Of a stretch of DNA of 64,000 nt, positions 26,174-36,448 are shown piece after piece. The notes below the pieces were generated by a model, which did no database searches, was not told the origin of the DNA, and worked only from the letters and a program-made list of their open reading frames with translations. This stretch comes from a virus. Location of the stretch: the IMG/VR virus record IMGVR_UViG_3300050123_000043, positions 1 through 64,000 of that record; one strand, written 5' to 3'. Both the position numbers and the translations under genes were made by a program. Each line of letters starts with the position of its first letter. Position 1 is the first letter of the stretch.

Positions 26174-28834
26174 ATGTTACCTGAAAGTACACCAATAGAC
26201 TCGTTACCGGCCCAGATGATTTCTTATAAACAGAAGGTAGCGAAGAGTAAAAAATGGGGTAAGGCTTGCATGGATGCCTTGGAAACGTTAGGTCGTAGAC
26301 AATTCTATGAAAATCTGCGTTTTGTAGAGAACTATCAGATGGTGAATGGTAAATTTATGCCCCACCATTATATTGAGGAAGAAGGCTATAAGGATATGAT
26401 TACCCAGTTGACCAGGGAGTTCGAGATTCCGTCAACATTAAGACATTACGACATTATAGGTAAAGTCATCAATAATCTCACAGAAAAGCTTAGTGAATTC
26501 CCCGATGTATTCCGGGTTGAAGAAATATTCGAATCAGACTTAACGAACGAATATGTCCGTACTCAAACGGATCTTATGCATAAGTCGGTACAGGCCGACA
26601 TTAATAACGAAATAATGGCCCGTTTAGTGGCAGAAGGAATTGATCCCAATAAACAAGATTTTAAATCTGAAGACGAAGCTATGCAGTATCAGAAAGAGAT
26701 TCAGGACCTTAAACAGTCTATGACCCCTCCTCAGATACAGAATTATATGGCTACTTCCTGGCAAAGTCAGGGAGAAATATGGGGGGAACATCAACTTACC
26801 CTGGATCGTCAAAGATATAAACTGGATGATTTGGAACGCAAAGAGTTTAGAGATATGCTCTTTACTGATCGTTGTTTTCGTCATTATTTTCTTACTGCTG
26901 ATGGTTTTGAGCAGGAGACATGGAATCCGTTAAATACTTTTGTTCATCTTTCTCCGGAAGCCGATTGGGTTCAGGACGGAGATTATGTAGGACGTATATT
27001 CTATCTTACAAAGGCAGATATTATTAAAAGATATGGGTGGAGAATGAATGATAAGGATCTGAAGGCCCTGGAATCTTTGGATGCAGATGAGGCTGATAAT
27101 TTAGATTTTAGTGGTTATCCTTATAAAACGTATGCTCCTTTCGCTGATCATAAAGCTTATGACATTATAAGAAGAACAAGCGGTTATGATCCAATTCAGA
27201 ACATACCACTTCTCGGAGATGATACTCTTTTTCAAATAACTAACAATCTTCCTTTCGTAGATCGTCAGGCTGGATTATTTAGAGTAACTGAATCATACTG
27301 GCTTAGTCAAAAGAAAATTTCAAAATGGGTTTATATTGATCAGGAAACAGGGATGTTAACAAAAGATATTGTAGATGAAAATTTTGTTTTATCAGATGGA
27401 GCCGTTGAAGTAAAAGGGGATTATGTAGATGGTAGTGATGTCAATACATTATATACTACCTGGGCAGATGAGCTTTGGTTTGGAATAAAGATTTGTTTTG
27501 CTGTTAAGGATACAGATGCTATTTATCTGGGTCTGGAACCATGCGATTTTCAAATGAGAAGTGATGAAAATCCATTCTTGGCAAAATTGCCTGTATGTGG
27601 ACGTATATTCAATAATCGTAATGCTCAATCAATGTCTTTGGTAGACATGATTAAACCGCACCAGATTGGATATAATATGTGTATGAATCAAGGTTATCAA
27701 ATTCTTGAAAAAGAAATTGGTAAGTTTATGGTTTGGGATGTAGCCTTTTTTAACACATTAAAAGATTGGGGTGGAGAAGATAGTTTCCAGAAAGTGGCAT
27801 TGCTTGCTAAGGAACTCGGTCACGTATTCGGGGATACTTCTCCTACTAATATGAAAGGGGCTAATCCAGGAAATACTTTACCGAAAATGGTAGATATGGA
27901 TCTTACTGCTCAACTTATGAGTCGTATGAAAGTAGCAGATTATTTTGAACAAAAGGCACTTTCACAATTAGGTATTAGTGAACAATTTATAGGGCAAACA
28001 AAGGCTACTGAAACGGCTGAAGGAATAAAGAGTTCCATCAGTCAGACTCAGCTTACTGTTCAGAAATATTATACAGATTTTTTCCAGTATAAACAACAGT
28101 GTCTTTCAATGAATTTAGATATTGCTCAATATGTCCAATCTAAAAATAAAGATTTTACAATTAATTATACTAAATCTGATCAGAGCCGTGTATTTATTAA
28201 GATGCTTGGTACTGATCTTTTGTTAAGAGATCTTCATGTATATGTTGTTAATTCTCAACAACTATTGCAGCAAATGCAACAGTTGAAACAGTTATTCATG
28301 AGTAGTAACACAACAGGAGCTTCACCTCTTGATCTGGCAGAGGTTATTACTGCTACCTCTCCATCAGCTATAAAGGTCAAGCTCAAAGAATCTTTTGAAA
28401 AACAACAGCAGCAACAGCAGCAGGAATTCCAGCAGAAGCAAGATCAGATTAAGGGTGAACAAGACACCGCTATGGAGAAGGAAAATCGCCAGGATAATAG
28501 AAATGATCAAAACAATACAACTAAGATCCAGGTTGCTGAGATTTTGGCTACTAAGGGTTCTACTAAAGAAGCAGCCCCTGAACGTTATGATCAGCAAAGT
28601 CAGGGAGATTATGCCCGGTTCAATGCTAAGGCTCAGATTGATAGCGATAAAACAAATTTGCAGCGTGAACAAAACGAGATTCAAAGAGAAAAGAATACAA
28701 ACGATAAAGTATTAAAAGCTAAAGAATTAGATATAAAGAGGGAAGCAATCGCTGCTAAGAATAGAGAATCTAGTGCAAAAGTTCACGTAGAAAAAATAAT
28801 TCACAATAAGCGTGACCGAAAGACGAAACGATAA
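26174..28834 (+). CDS. Portal protein
   Basis: 886 residues, directly after TerL. N-terminal helices (SYKQKVAKSKKWGKACMDALETLGRRQFYEN) and a conserved core with IIRRTSGYDP and LGLEPCDFQMRSDENPFLAKLPVCGRIFN match the large crAss-like portal type in layout. From residue about 735 the chain becomes Gln-rich and charged (QQQQQQQEFQQKQDQIKGEQ), a long helical tail expected inside the capsid. It forms the dodecameric DNA channel and docks the terminase. Assignment rests on size, order and composition. Confidence 0.8.
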   Translation: MLPESTPIDSLPAQMISYKQKVAKSKKWGKACMDALETLGRRQFYENLRFVENYQMVNGKFMPHHYIEEEGYKDMITQLTREFEIPSTLRHYDIIGKVINNLTEKLSEFPDVFRVEEIFESDLTNEYVRTQTDLMHKSVQADINNEIMARLVAEGIDPNKQDFKSEDEAMQYQKEIQDLKQSMTPPQIQNYMATSWQSQGEIWGEHQLTLDRQRYKLDDLERKEFRDMLFTDRCFRHYFLTADGFEQETWNPLNTFVHLSPEADWVQDGDYVGRIFYLTKADIIKRYGWRMNDKDLKALESLDADEADNLDFSGYPYKTYAPFADHKAYDIIRRTSGYDPIQNIPLLGDDTLFQITNNLPFVDRQAGLFRVTESYWLSQKKISKWVYIDQETGMLTKDIVDENFVLSDGAVEVKGDYVDGSDVNTLYTTWADELWFGIKICFAVKDTDAIYLGLEPCDFQMRSDENPFLAKLPVCGRIFNNRNAQSMSLVDMIKPHQIGYNMCMNQGYQILEKEIGKFMVWDVAFFNTLKDWGGEDSFQKVALLAKELGHVFGDTSPTNMKGANPGNTLPKMVDMDLTAQLMSRMKVADYFEQKALSQLGISEQFIGQTKATETAEGIKSSISQTQLTVQKYYTDFFQYKQQCLSMNLDIAQYVQSKNKDFTINYTKSDQSRVFIKMLGTDLLLRDLHVYVVNSQQLLQQMQQLKQLFMSSNTTGASPLDLAEVITATSPSAIKVKLKESFEKQQQQQQQEFQQKQDQIKGEQDTAMEKENRQDNRNDQNNTTKIQVAEILATKGSTKEAAPERYDQQSQGDYARFNAKAQIDSDKTNLQREQNEIQREKNTNDKVLKAKELDIKREAIAAKNRESSAKVHVEKIIHNKRDRKTKR

Positions 28835-28928
28835 TGCGAGTATATGTCAAAATATAGACTTGCTTTTATAATTTCAAAAACATTATATACTTTTACGATC
28901 TGCTCAACAAATTAAACCAACAAAGAAT

Positions 28929-30272
28929 ATGTTTGACAATTTATCAACTGCGGTAATACCCGCAACCGAAGAAGACATATTATCAGCCTTTGGTGATGAC
29001 CCAAAGGACAAAAAAGATAAGAAACCTGCTGATAAAAATCAAGACCCGAAGGATTCTAAAACAAAGAATCAACCTTCAGGTAAAACCAAAGATAAGAAAA
29101 CCGCATCTTTACCAGAAAATACTGATCTAGTAACAAAGAAAAATACTCTTACTGATTTTTCTGAAAAAGATGACAAAGATGTTTTTGAATCTCAGGATGA
29201 CGATGATGATGATGATGAACCAGAAGAGGATACAACTAAAAAGAAAGTTGTAAAAAAGAAAGACGATGAGGAAGAAACTTCTAATGACGATGATGAGGAT
29301 AATGAAGATAATGAGGATGCAGAAGACGATACTGAAAATAAAATTAATGATGACGATGAGGAAGAAGGTGCTGATGCCGTAGATGAGGAAGCTCAGATAA
29401 AGAATTTTTTGAAGACAAGGGCTGAATTTCTTATAAAGAATGGAGAATGGGTTGATTTTGAAGGTAGTGAAGACGTTGATTGGACTGAAGAAGAATTTGC
29501 TAAGATCGAAATTGATCAAAGAAATTATCAGAAACAACAAATGTCTGATGAAATCCTGGATAGCTTTGGACCAATCGGAAGAGACATTGCTACTTATGCT
29601 CAAAATGGTGGGGACCCTGATAAGCTCATTGATATTTTTAAAGAACAGCAGCGCGTTGAAAATCTTTCAGTTGAAACTGAAGATGGACAAAAAGCTGTAG
29701 TACTTAAGTACCAAACTGAATTCCTTAATCAGAAATCAGAACGTGTAAAAAAATATATTGATTCTCTGATTGCTGATAAAGATCTTGCTGCTGCTGCAAA
29801 AGAAGCTAAAGAAGAAATGGAAGGCATTTTGACTCAACAATCTGATGAATTACAGAAACAACAGGATGCTAAAATAAAATCTCAAAGAGATAACCAGAAA
29901 GCAAGTATTCAAAAGTTTTCAACAGACGTTACTAAACTCATAACAGAGGATGCTAACATTCCTGAAGATGAAAAGAAACAACTGATAAAAGTTCTTACAA
30001 AATACGATAAGAGACTTCCAAATGGAACTCCTGTAAATGAATTTTATCAAATATTTTCAGATTTAAAAAAAGATTTACCTGGTTATATAAAGTTTGTACG
30101 TTTCGCAATAAATCCTGCAAAGTATGAAAAGGCTTTGAAAACAAAAGGTAATAATGAAGCAACCGATAAAGATTTTAAATTGATTCGGACTGCAAATAAG
30201 ATAAAGAAAATTAAATCGAAAGACACCGCTCCTAAAAGCGGAAAGATTGGAACTAAATTCCAGTTATTATAA
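28929..30272 (+). CDS. Acidic scaffold-like head protein
   Basis: 447 residues between portal and major capsid, the usual slot of scaffold or capsid-maturation proteins. Residues 15-150 are low-complexity Lys/Asp/Glu with long DDDD and EEE runs. The remainder is helical and coiled-coil-rich (KQQDAKIKSQRDNQKASIQKFSTDVTKLI), with a basic tail ending KSGKIGTKFQLL. No protease triad seen. It probably guides capsid assembly. Confidence 0.7.
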   Translation: MFDNLSTAVIPATEEDILSAFGDDPKDKKDKKPADKNQDPKDSKTKNQPSGKTKDKKTASLPENTDLVTKKNTLTDFSEKDDKDVFESQDDDDDDDEPEEDTTKKKVVKKKDDEEETSNDDDEDNEDNEDAEDDTENKINDDDEEEGADAVDEEAQIKNFLKTRAEFLIKNGEWVDFEGSEDVDWTEEEFAKIEIDQRNYQKQQMSDEILDSFGPIGRDIATYAQNGGDPDKLIDIFKEQQRVENLSVETEDGQKAVVLKYQTEFLNQKSERVKKYIDSLIADKDLAAAAKEAKEEMEGILTQQSDELQKQQDAKIKSQRDNQKASIQKFSTDVTKLITEDANIPEDEKKQLIKVLTKYDKRLPNGTPVNEFYQIFSDLKKDLPGYIKFVRFAINPAKYEKALKTKGNNEATDKDFKLIRTANKIKKIKSKDTAPKSGKIGTKFQLL

Positions 30273-30291
30273 AAAGTAAAAGCAGAATAAT

Positions 30292-31944
30292 ATGTCAACT
30301 TTCTCTCTCCCAAGTTTCGCCTCACAGAATGGCTATACCGTCATTGCTCGCCATAAAATGGATTGGGGCAAATTTACAGACAGTAATCACATCTATCAGG
30401 CTCTTGGACAGCAAGCGTTCATTGATAACCTGGGGTTAGTAACTCCTTTTAATCAGTATGGTTTGGTGAATACACCAATTCTTAATCTGATTAATGTTAA
30501 GAAATCCGCATTATATCTGGATAATGTTGAAGGTAAATTTCGCTTCCAGATGCCGTATAAGCGCGGTCTTCCTTATGTTGTTGACACGTTTTATACAAGT
30601 ACTATTGAAAGACCAGGATTAGACGGTGCTCGTTTTATCATTAAATTGAGCGAACCATATACTAATGGTGATGTAATAAGCACAGATCTTCGTAATTCTC
30701 CTTCCTTGGTTGTAACTGAAGAAGAAGTTGTTTACGAACAAGATGGTTGGTTACATACTGTAGAAGTTGCTTCTCAGAATCGTAAGAATACTTACTACTC
30801 TAAGAAATGGCTTAAACCTGGATCACAGTTCATTAAAATTGATCACGCTATTGACGAATATTCTTCTCAAGGATCTTCTGTAACTTCTCAACGTTTAGGT
30901 TGGTTAGAAATGGAAGCAAATCTTGGTTCTGGAGAACGTAAAGTTGAACACTGGATTACTTTGCAAGGTGCTATCATGGCCCTGGCTGCTGACGATAAAT
31001 TGAAATCAAAAATCAATGGTCAGTATGACTTAACAAGTCTTGGTTCTATCCTGGCATTCTTTAATAAAGATAAGAAAGGTAAAAATATTCCTGGCTCTGG
31101 TTCATGGCTGGCTACTATTGATGCAATGGTACTTGCCGAACTTATGGCAATGCAGGAAATGAGTTTCATGTGGGGTAAAGGTGGTGAAGTAAGAGTTTCT
31201 GGTCGTAAGACTGTTAAACTTGGACTTGGTATCTACGAACAGTTGCGTACCGGTAACAGAATCACTTATTCTCGTGGACGTTTGAATTTGGATTTGATTG
31301 ATGCTGCAATTGCGAATTTGTACCGTGGTACAGGTATTCCAGTTGAAGATCGTAGAACAACTTTGGAAGTTGGTAGTGGTTTCTTAACTGAAATCTCTAA
31401 GCTTATCCAGTTGGAAGCTACAAGTAAAAATATTGGTATTATCAACTCTGATCAGTTGGGTATCGTTTCTGGTAAGGACCCGATGAATTTAACTTTTGGT
31501 TTCAGATTTACCTCATTGAGGTTCCCGAATGCCGGTCTAGTTGAATTCCGTTTGAACCAGGCTTTTGATACTGAATATGGACTTCGTAACACTGATCGTC
31601 TGTATGGTGAATTCCCTGACTATTCTTATTCAGCGGCTATTCTGGACGTAACTGATGCAAGGGCTTCAAACTCTGCAAAGAAATTTGAAAAGAATGACAT
31701 CCGTAACGCTACAGATTTTAACAAAGAAAGTAATTTCTATCTTGTTAAGCCACGCGCTGCATCTGAAGATTATTGGGGTTATATAGCTGGATCTGTTTCT
31801 CCTTATGGTCTATCAAGAACTAAGGGTGCTCTTCACGCTTCTAATAGACCTGGTTATGGTATGTTTGCTTACAACTTTGGTAACGTTTGGGTTAAAGATC
31901 CATCACGTACACTGTTGATTGAAATTGACGAACCTACGTTCTAA
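30292..31944 (+). CDS. Major capsid protein
   Basis: 550 residues. Its N-terminus (STFSLPSFASQNGYTVIARHKMDWGKFTDSNHIYQALGQQAF) and the sequence FLTEISKLIQLEATSKNIGIINSDQLGIVSG resemble crAss-like major capsid proteins in order and length. It lies right after the scaffold-like gene, and a stable hairpin follows its stop. An HK97 fold is expected from family knowledge but cannot be shown here. Confidence 0.78.
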   Translation: MSTFSLPSFASQNGYTVIARHKMDWGKFTDSNHIYQALGQQAFIDNLGLVTPFNQYGLVNTPILNLINVKKSALYLDNVEGKFRFQMPYKRGLPYVVDTFYTSTIERPGLDGARFIIKLSEPYTNGDVISTDLRNSPSLVVTEEEVVYEQDGWLHTVEVASQNRKNTYYSKKWLKPGSQFIKIDHAIDEYSSQGSSVTSQRLGWLEMEANLGSGERKVEHWITLQGAIMALAADDKLKSKINGQYDLTSLGSILAFFNKDKKGKNIPGSGSWLATIDAMVLAELMAMQEMSFMWGKGGEVRVSGRKTVKLGLGIYEQLRTGNRITYSRGRLNLDLIDAAIANLYRGTGIPVEDRRTTLEVGSGFLTEISKLIQLEATSKNIGIINSDQLGIVSGKDPMNLTFGFRFTSLRFPNAGLVEFRLNQAFDTEYGLRNTDRLYGEFPDYSYSAAILDVTDARASNSAKKFEKNDIRNATDFNKESNFYLVKPRAASEDYWGYIAGSVSPYGLSRTKGALHASNRPGYGMFAYNFGNVWVKDPSRTLLIEIDEPTF

Positions 31945-31952
31945 TAAAGAGA

Positions 31953-31981
31953 AGGAGGGTATCCGGATAGGTAACCCTCCT
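31953..31981 (+). terminator. Hairpin after the capsid gene
   Basis: AGGAGGGT pairs with ACCCTCCT around a 13-base loop. Only a short pyrimidine run follows, so it may be a partial terminator or an mRNA 3'-end stabiliser adjusting capsid expression. Confidence 0.55.
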
Positions 31982-32017
31982 GTACACTCTTTCATATAAT
32001 AAAAAAACAACAACAAA

Positions 32018-32884
32018 ATGGAATCTAAGATTATCATTAAACAAGTGGCTAATCCTGATAACCCACAGTTATCAGCAAAGTATGTTGGAGCAAAAGAATA
32101 TGCTACTCCAAAAACAGGTAAGGATGGAAAAATAATTACAGGGTTTGATGAAAACTCTTATGAAATTTTAAGTAATCCTGATGATGATACTAAAAAGAAA
32201 CAATCTGTTATAAAAAAGCAGAGAGAGGAACTTGAAAGACTTTTAAATGTTTCATTGACTACGGATTCGTCTTTTTGGAATGAGTTCTTTATAGTTCTTG
32301 AAGATGAAAGGACTCTTGATCCTTTGAATCCAAGGGATATTCTTCATGAGAAGTTTTTACTAGCCAATAAATATGTGGCTCCTTCTTTTGAAGCTGTTAG
32401 GACTGATCCTGAATATTTTAATTGTTTATTCTATATTTATAGAGAAAAAGAAGAGACAGCAAAGAAAGCCCAGGATCAACGTAAAGTTGATAAAGCGACT
32501 GCAATTCTTTCTAATCTTAGTGAGGAAAATCCGAATAAATTACAACAAGTTAGTGCTGATATATTTGGTTATGATGCTCATGAGATTTCGCCTGATGCTG
32601 CTTATATTAAACTTAAAGAGTATTTAGAAGCTTCTGATGAAACACTTCAGAAATTAAATATAGCTCGTTTCTTACTAACAGTCCAAAAGACTCCAGAAGA
32701 AATAGCAATAAAAAAGATTTTGGATAAAGGTTTAAAAAAGAGATTTGTTACTTCCAAAGGTAATGTATACCGTAGAGGGGATCTTATTTATGGAAATAAT
32801 TATGACGAAGCTCTGGAGTTTTTAGGATCACCGGAAAACTCTGGTGAATTGATTTCCTTGCAAAAGCAAACGGATAGAGCCTAA
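32018..32884 (+). CDS. Virion-module hypothetical protein, 288 residues
   Basis: Helical, charged protein (KKKQSVIKKQREELERLLNVSLTTDSSFWNEFFIVLEDERTLDPLNPRD) with C-terminal GNVYRRGDLIYGNNYDEALEFL. Situated between capsid and ring genes, like the conserved unknown in crAss-like head modules. Probably structural or assembly-related. Confidence 0.65.
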   Translation: MESKIIIKQVANPDNPQLSAKYVGAKEYATPKTGKDGKIITGFDENSYEILSNPDDDTKKKQSVIKKQREELERLLNVSLTTDSSFWNEFFIVLEDERTLDPLNPRDILHEKFLLANKYVAPSFEAVRTDPEYFNCLFYIYREKEETAKKAQDQRKVDKATAILSNLSEENPNKLQQVSADIFGYDAHEISPDAAYIKLKEYLEASDETLQKLNIARFLLTVQKTPEEIAIKKILDKGLKKRFVTSKGNVYRRGDLIYGNNYDEALEFLGSPENSGELISLQKQTDRA

Positions 32885-32887
32885 AAA

Positions 32888-33568
32888 ATGACAGTACAAG
32901 AATTATATAAGAGATTTTTATTAATGCTTAATAAAAATGATACCAATGAAGGTATCAATATTGCACCAGGGGTGTTTGTTCTTTTATATAATTCTGAAAT
33001 GTTGAGATGGTTAGATGAGGAATTAAAGAAGGATGAGGATAACATAGATGTAAATAAGATTGAATTTTTATATCAAGGTGATTTTCCTGTAGTTCCGTCT
33101 GGCCCTCCAGATAAAAGAAAAAAGTTCATTGAATTTACACTACCGGTTGATTTCTTCCAACTTTATGGATCTTATTCTTATGCTGATAAGGGAGATTGTA
33201 AAGGTGTTATAATTTGGAATTGGGAAAAGAAACCAGGTGAAAATATTGCTGCTCGTTCTGATGAAAATAGTAAACCTTCATTTGATTATCAAGAAGCACC
33301 ATTCGTGGTTGGTGCTGATAAGATGAAGATTTATTTTGATGATTATATTGTTAAAGATACATTCATAAATTATTACAGAACAGCAAGAAAGATTGATATA
33401 AAAGGATATATACATTTTGATGGAACTGCATCAGTGAATATTGATCCAGAATTAGATGATGATCTAACAATGGAGATACTTGAAAGAACGGTTTTGGAAG
33501 TAACTAGAGAGATTGTAGATGCAGAAGGGTTTCAACTTGCAAAAGACCGTAAAGACGAAAAATATTAA
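32888..33568 (+). CDS. Neck/ring-type structural protein
   Basis: 226 residues: TVQELYKRFLLMLNKND at the N-terminus, a mixed middle (FTLPVDFFQLYGSYSYADKGDCKGVIIWNW), then FINYYRTARKIDIKGYIHFDGTASVNIDPELDDDLTMEILERTVLEVTREI. The helix-strand-helix plan is that of gp4/tail-tubular-A-like adaptors that form rings under the portal. Same general plan as the gene at 42332. Confidence 0.6.
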   Translation: MTVQELYKRFLLMLNKNDTNEGINIAPGVFVLLYNSEMLRWLDEELKKDEDNIDVNKIEFLYQGDFPVVPSGPPDKRKKFIEFTLPVDFFQLYGSYSYADKGDCKGVIIWNWEKKPGENIAARSDENSKPSFDYQEAPFVVGADKMKIYFDDYIVKDTFINYYRTARKIDIKGYIHFDGTASVNIDPELDDDLTMEILERTVLEVTREIVDAEGFQLAKDRKDEKY

Positions 33569-33596
33569 GAATTTTAATAATTAAATTTAGATTAAC

Positions 33597-35540
33597 ATGG
33601 GAAACGCTAAATCGTTTAGAGACGTATTTGTTGTAAACAACCCCGCTCTCTTAGGATCAGGTGCAAGTTCAGACTCATTGGCAATTAGCCAAATCGGTAT
33701 TTTTAACTATGACGTTAAAAAGGATCGTTTGTCAACAAGTGCTCCGAATTATAATGTGGATAAAGCTATTCAGCTTATTGTTGGTACTCCTGAAGTACCT
33801 ACCAACTTGCTTGGTGCAATAGCTGATCAAAGTAAAGTTTCTAAACCTATTAAAGGTAAGAAAATTACAAGTTGGAGTGGTCGTGCTGCTCAACGTGGTC
33901 AAACTCAGATATTAACCGTTGGTTATGATGGTTTTGATACGTTTAAGACGATTCGTTCTCATTGTAATGAACATAAAACCGTGTTTTTGAAATTGTCTGG
34001 TGGACCAATTGACCAGGGATTCCATACTGAAGGTCGTGGCCTGGTACGTGAATATTCTATCTTCAGTGGTTGCTGTGATGATTGCGGAACTGATTGTGAT
34101 GATGTATCTGCTGAACGTATGGCTGAAGATTTAGTTCGCCAAATTAATACTGACCCTATTTTATCTTTGGGTTCAGCTACAAATCATCCCTATTCTCAAA
34201 AGAGCTTTACTAATAGATTAGTAAGAGCTAAAAAGATAACTGCCTCTGCTCCTCCAACTCCAATTTCAACATGTACTGGATATTTATTGCCAGTTTGTGA
34301 TAATGGTGATGATACTTCTCTCGGTGCAGTCCAGGCTCAATATCCTGGTGTACACATTAAAAGGCTAAGTAGACTTGGTTCTACCTCTACATATGGACAG
34401 GTAATTCCATCTACATCTCCGGCTCCGGCTGCTTTTAATGATTCTGGTATTCCTATCATTACTGATTGTCCTACATGTCCTTCTGGATATACTGAAGTAA
34501 ACGGACAATATGTTACTGAAGTTACTCGTGTGGATGCTGGTAATTCTGCTGCTTTGATTGCAGTAACTAACGCTTATGGTGCCACAGGTACAACTGCTGT
34601 TGTTTCTCGTATAATTTATCAATTCGGTACTTCTACTTATATTTTGGTTACTCCTTTTGAGATAACTTCTCCAATCGGAAGTGATAGTATATTAGAACTT
34701 GGTCTTACTCGTAATAGTTGCGTGTTGACTACTCCGATTACTATTCCTTGGAATGTTGGTGCCACCTTCAATGTATTTGGTAGAACATATTCTATAACTT
34801 TAGAAGATAATGTTTGCGGAGTAAGTCGTTTGGCTGAACTGCAAACTGCTTATCCTGATCTCGTGATCATAGATAATGGCCCTGGTACTGGTGGTGGTGT
34901 ATGCGTACACAATTTCTCTACCGTTGTATCTTCTAACTGTGTAGAACCTGGATGTCCAGCAGATGCTCCAATTTTTATTGCTCCGGATGCTTATCTGGGA
35001 ATTTCTTGGAAAAGAGCATTTGATGCTGATACCGCTACAGTAGTTGGTGTTGTTGTCGAAGCTGCATATGTTGACTTAATCGCCAGCGAGTGTGCATTCA
35101 TTTTCTGGAGATATGATGCTGAACCTGTGTTCATTGAAATTTCTCAACATAGCCAGAATTATAATGACAATCCAACAACTTGTCATGATGAATGGCCTAC
35201 AACTGAAATTCAGCCTGTTAAGTTACCAATAGGTGTTGGTAGCCAGGTTCGTGAAGAAGAAGCTTACTTCAAAGGATACGAAAGAAAGTACTGGGATATT
35301 AATCCTATCGTTCGTCAATATCAGGATTCTCTGTTACAGGCCGATCCGTTGAGATATTACGATCAGTACACAATTGGATTTGAATTTGATTACCACGAAT
35401 TCTGGTTCTCTGAAAAGTTTACTGACAGCTATCGTGTTGAAGTATATTTCCCAGAAGGAACCGGTGGTGAATTCCAGAACGCAATTAATTCATACGTTGC
35501 GAGTGTTGGAATTGACCTGGACCCTGTGGTTATTGTATAA
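33597..35540 (+). CDS. Large virion structural protein, 647 residues
   Basis: N-terminal region SFRDVFVVNNPALLGSGASSD... and DVSAERMAEDLVRQINTDPIL suggest a sheath- or capsid-accessory-type fold. A Cys cluster GCCDDCGTDCDD follows. The middle (about 215-460) is Ser/Thr/Gly-rich with NYPT/CPTCPSGYTEVNG-like spacers. The C-terminus (YERKYWDINPIVRQYQDSLL...) is well structured. Possibly an auxiliary capsid or collar-spike protein. Ends at a strong terminator. Confidence 0.6.
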   Translation: MGNAKSFRDVFVVNNPALLGSGASSDSLAISQIGIFNYDVKKDRLSTSAPNYNVDKAIQLIVGTPEVPTNLLGAIADQSKVSKPIKGKKITSWSGRAAQRGQTQILTVGYDGFDTFKTIRSHCNEHKTVFLKLSGGPIDQGFHTEGRGLVREYSIFSGCCDDCGTDCDDVSAERMAEDLVRQINTDPILSLGSATNHPYSQKSFTNRLVRAKKITASAPPTPISTCTGYLLPVCDNGDDTSLGAVQAQYPGVHIKRLSRLGSTSTYGQVIPSTSPAPAAFNDSGIPIITDCPTCPSGYTEVNGQYVTEVTRVDAGNSAALIAVTNAYGATGTTAVVSRIIYQFGTSTYILVTPFEITSPIGSDSILELGLTRNSCVLTTPITIPWNVGATFNVFGRTYSITLEDNVCGVSRLAELQTAYPDLVIIDNGPGTGGGVCVHNFSTVVSSNCVEPGCPADAPIFIAPDAYLGISWKRAFDADTATVVGVVVEAAYVDLIASECAFIFWRYDAEPVFIEISQHSQNYNDNPTTCHDEWPTTEIQPVKLPIGVGSQVREEEAYFKGYERKYWDINPIVRQYQDSLLQADPLRYYDQYTIGFEFDYHEFWFSEKFTDSYRVEVYFPEGTGGEFQNAINSYVASVGIDLDPVVIV

Positions 35541-35562
35541 TAATTTTATGATTTAGTTTTTG

Positions 35563-35609
35563 AGGCACTGTGGAAGTGGTATTTAACCTGACCACAGTGC
35601 CTTTATTTT
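35563..35609 (+). terminator. Rho-independent terminator
   Basis: AGGCACTGTGG (35563-35573) and CCACAGTGCCT (35592-35602) form a perfect 11-bp stem, followed by a T-rich run. It separates the head genes from the fibre-type genes. Confidence 0.85.
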
Positions 35610-35662
35610 TAATATTATTTATTCATATTAAATTTTATCAGTTTTTTAAAACTGTTCTAGTT

Positions 35663-36367
35663 ATGCCAAAGATTTTAGATTTTCCATCTCAGTTGCATTT
35701 TCATACAGATTCAAGAAAATCTGTATTTTTAAGAGAACTTAAAAAGATTTTTATTTTTCTTGGAGTTCCTTTTTCTGATCCGTGTTGTGATAACAATCCC
35801 ACACCTCCGTCATATCCGGTTTGTACAGATGGTACTACAATACTAGGAAACGGTCTTGCTGGAAACTGTCTTCGTGTTGGTACTCCACCTCCTTCTTTTG
35901 GTGGACCATTTACTAATTTTTATGGTTTGACAGCAGGAACCGGTAATGGTGGTCCAACTGATTATGCTGCAACAGTTGCAGTTAAAACTTCAGTTGGAAC
36001 AGGTAGAGTTCCGTTTCCAAGAAGCGGTCCAACTACAGGTGCTGCAACTAATATTGATGGTTCAAGTTTTAATTTACCTAATATAGGAATATATGAAGTT
36101 ACTTTTGATGTACAAACTACTGAACCGGGTCAGTTAGAACTTGAGCTTAATGGTGCTGATTTACCAGCAACTGCTACAGGTAATCAGAACCCAACTTCTG
36201 GTGGACATCTATTCAGTGCTACATTTATTATTACAACTACTGTAATCAATTCAGTATTGGCTGTAATTAATCCTGAAGGTAACTCACCAGCGTTGACAAT
36301 TGTTCCTGCTGATGGATCAAGCACTCACGCAAATGCTCAGAATTTGATCATTAAACAGATTGGATAA
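35663..36367 (+). CDS. Fibre-type protein with TNF/C1q-like (BclA C-terminal) domain
   Basis: Start set at ATG 35663 (MPKILDFPSQLHFHTDSRKS), past the terminator. 234 residues: short N-terminal virion-attachment part, CTDGTTILGNGLAGNCLRVGTPPPS linker, then a jelly-roll domain (FYGLTAGTGNGGPTDYAATVAVKTS ... SSFNLPNIGIYEVTFDVQTTEPGQLELELNG ... NSPALTIVPADGSS ... LIIKQIG). This closely follows the trimeric BclA exosporium tip domain. A receptor-binding or capsid-decoration role is inferred. Confidence 0.78.
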   Translation: MPKILDFPSQLHFHTDSRKSVFLRELKKIFIFLGVPFSDPCCDNNPTPPSYPVCTDGTTILGNGLAGNCLRVGTPPPSFGGPFTNFYGLTAGTGNGGPTDYAATVAVKTSVGTGRVPFPRSGPTTGAATNIDGSSFNLPNIGIYEVTFDVQTTEPGQLELELNGADLPATATGNQNPTSGGHLFSATFIITTTVINSVLAVINPEGNSPALTIVPADGSSTHANAQNLIIKQIG

Positions 36368-36392
36368 TAATATTTTTAAGCAGAAGATGTAT

Positions 36393-36433
36393 GGTTTGAG
36401 AATCCGTTTAACTTCTTCTCCAAACTATACAAA
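36393..36433 (+). other. Intergenic hairpin
   Basis: TGTATGGTTTG pairs with CAAACTATACA (one mismatch) across a 19-base loop between two fibre-module genes; no clear U-run, so possibly an mRNA boundary. Confidence 0.5.
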
Positions 36434-36448
36434 GCAAAAATAATTAAT

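Noticed and set aside
28400-29700. Long minus-strand ORFs (106 and 158 codons) opposite the portal and scaffold genes
   Set aside because: They mirror Gln- and Asp-rich coding DNA, producing Leu/Ile/Phe-rich shadow translations.
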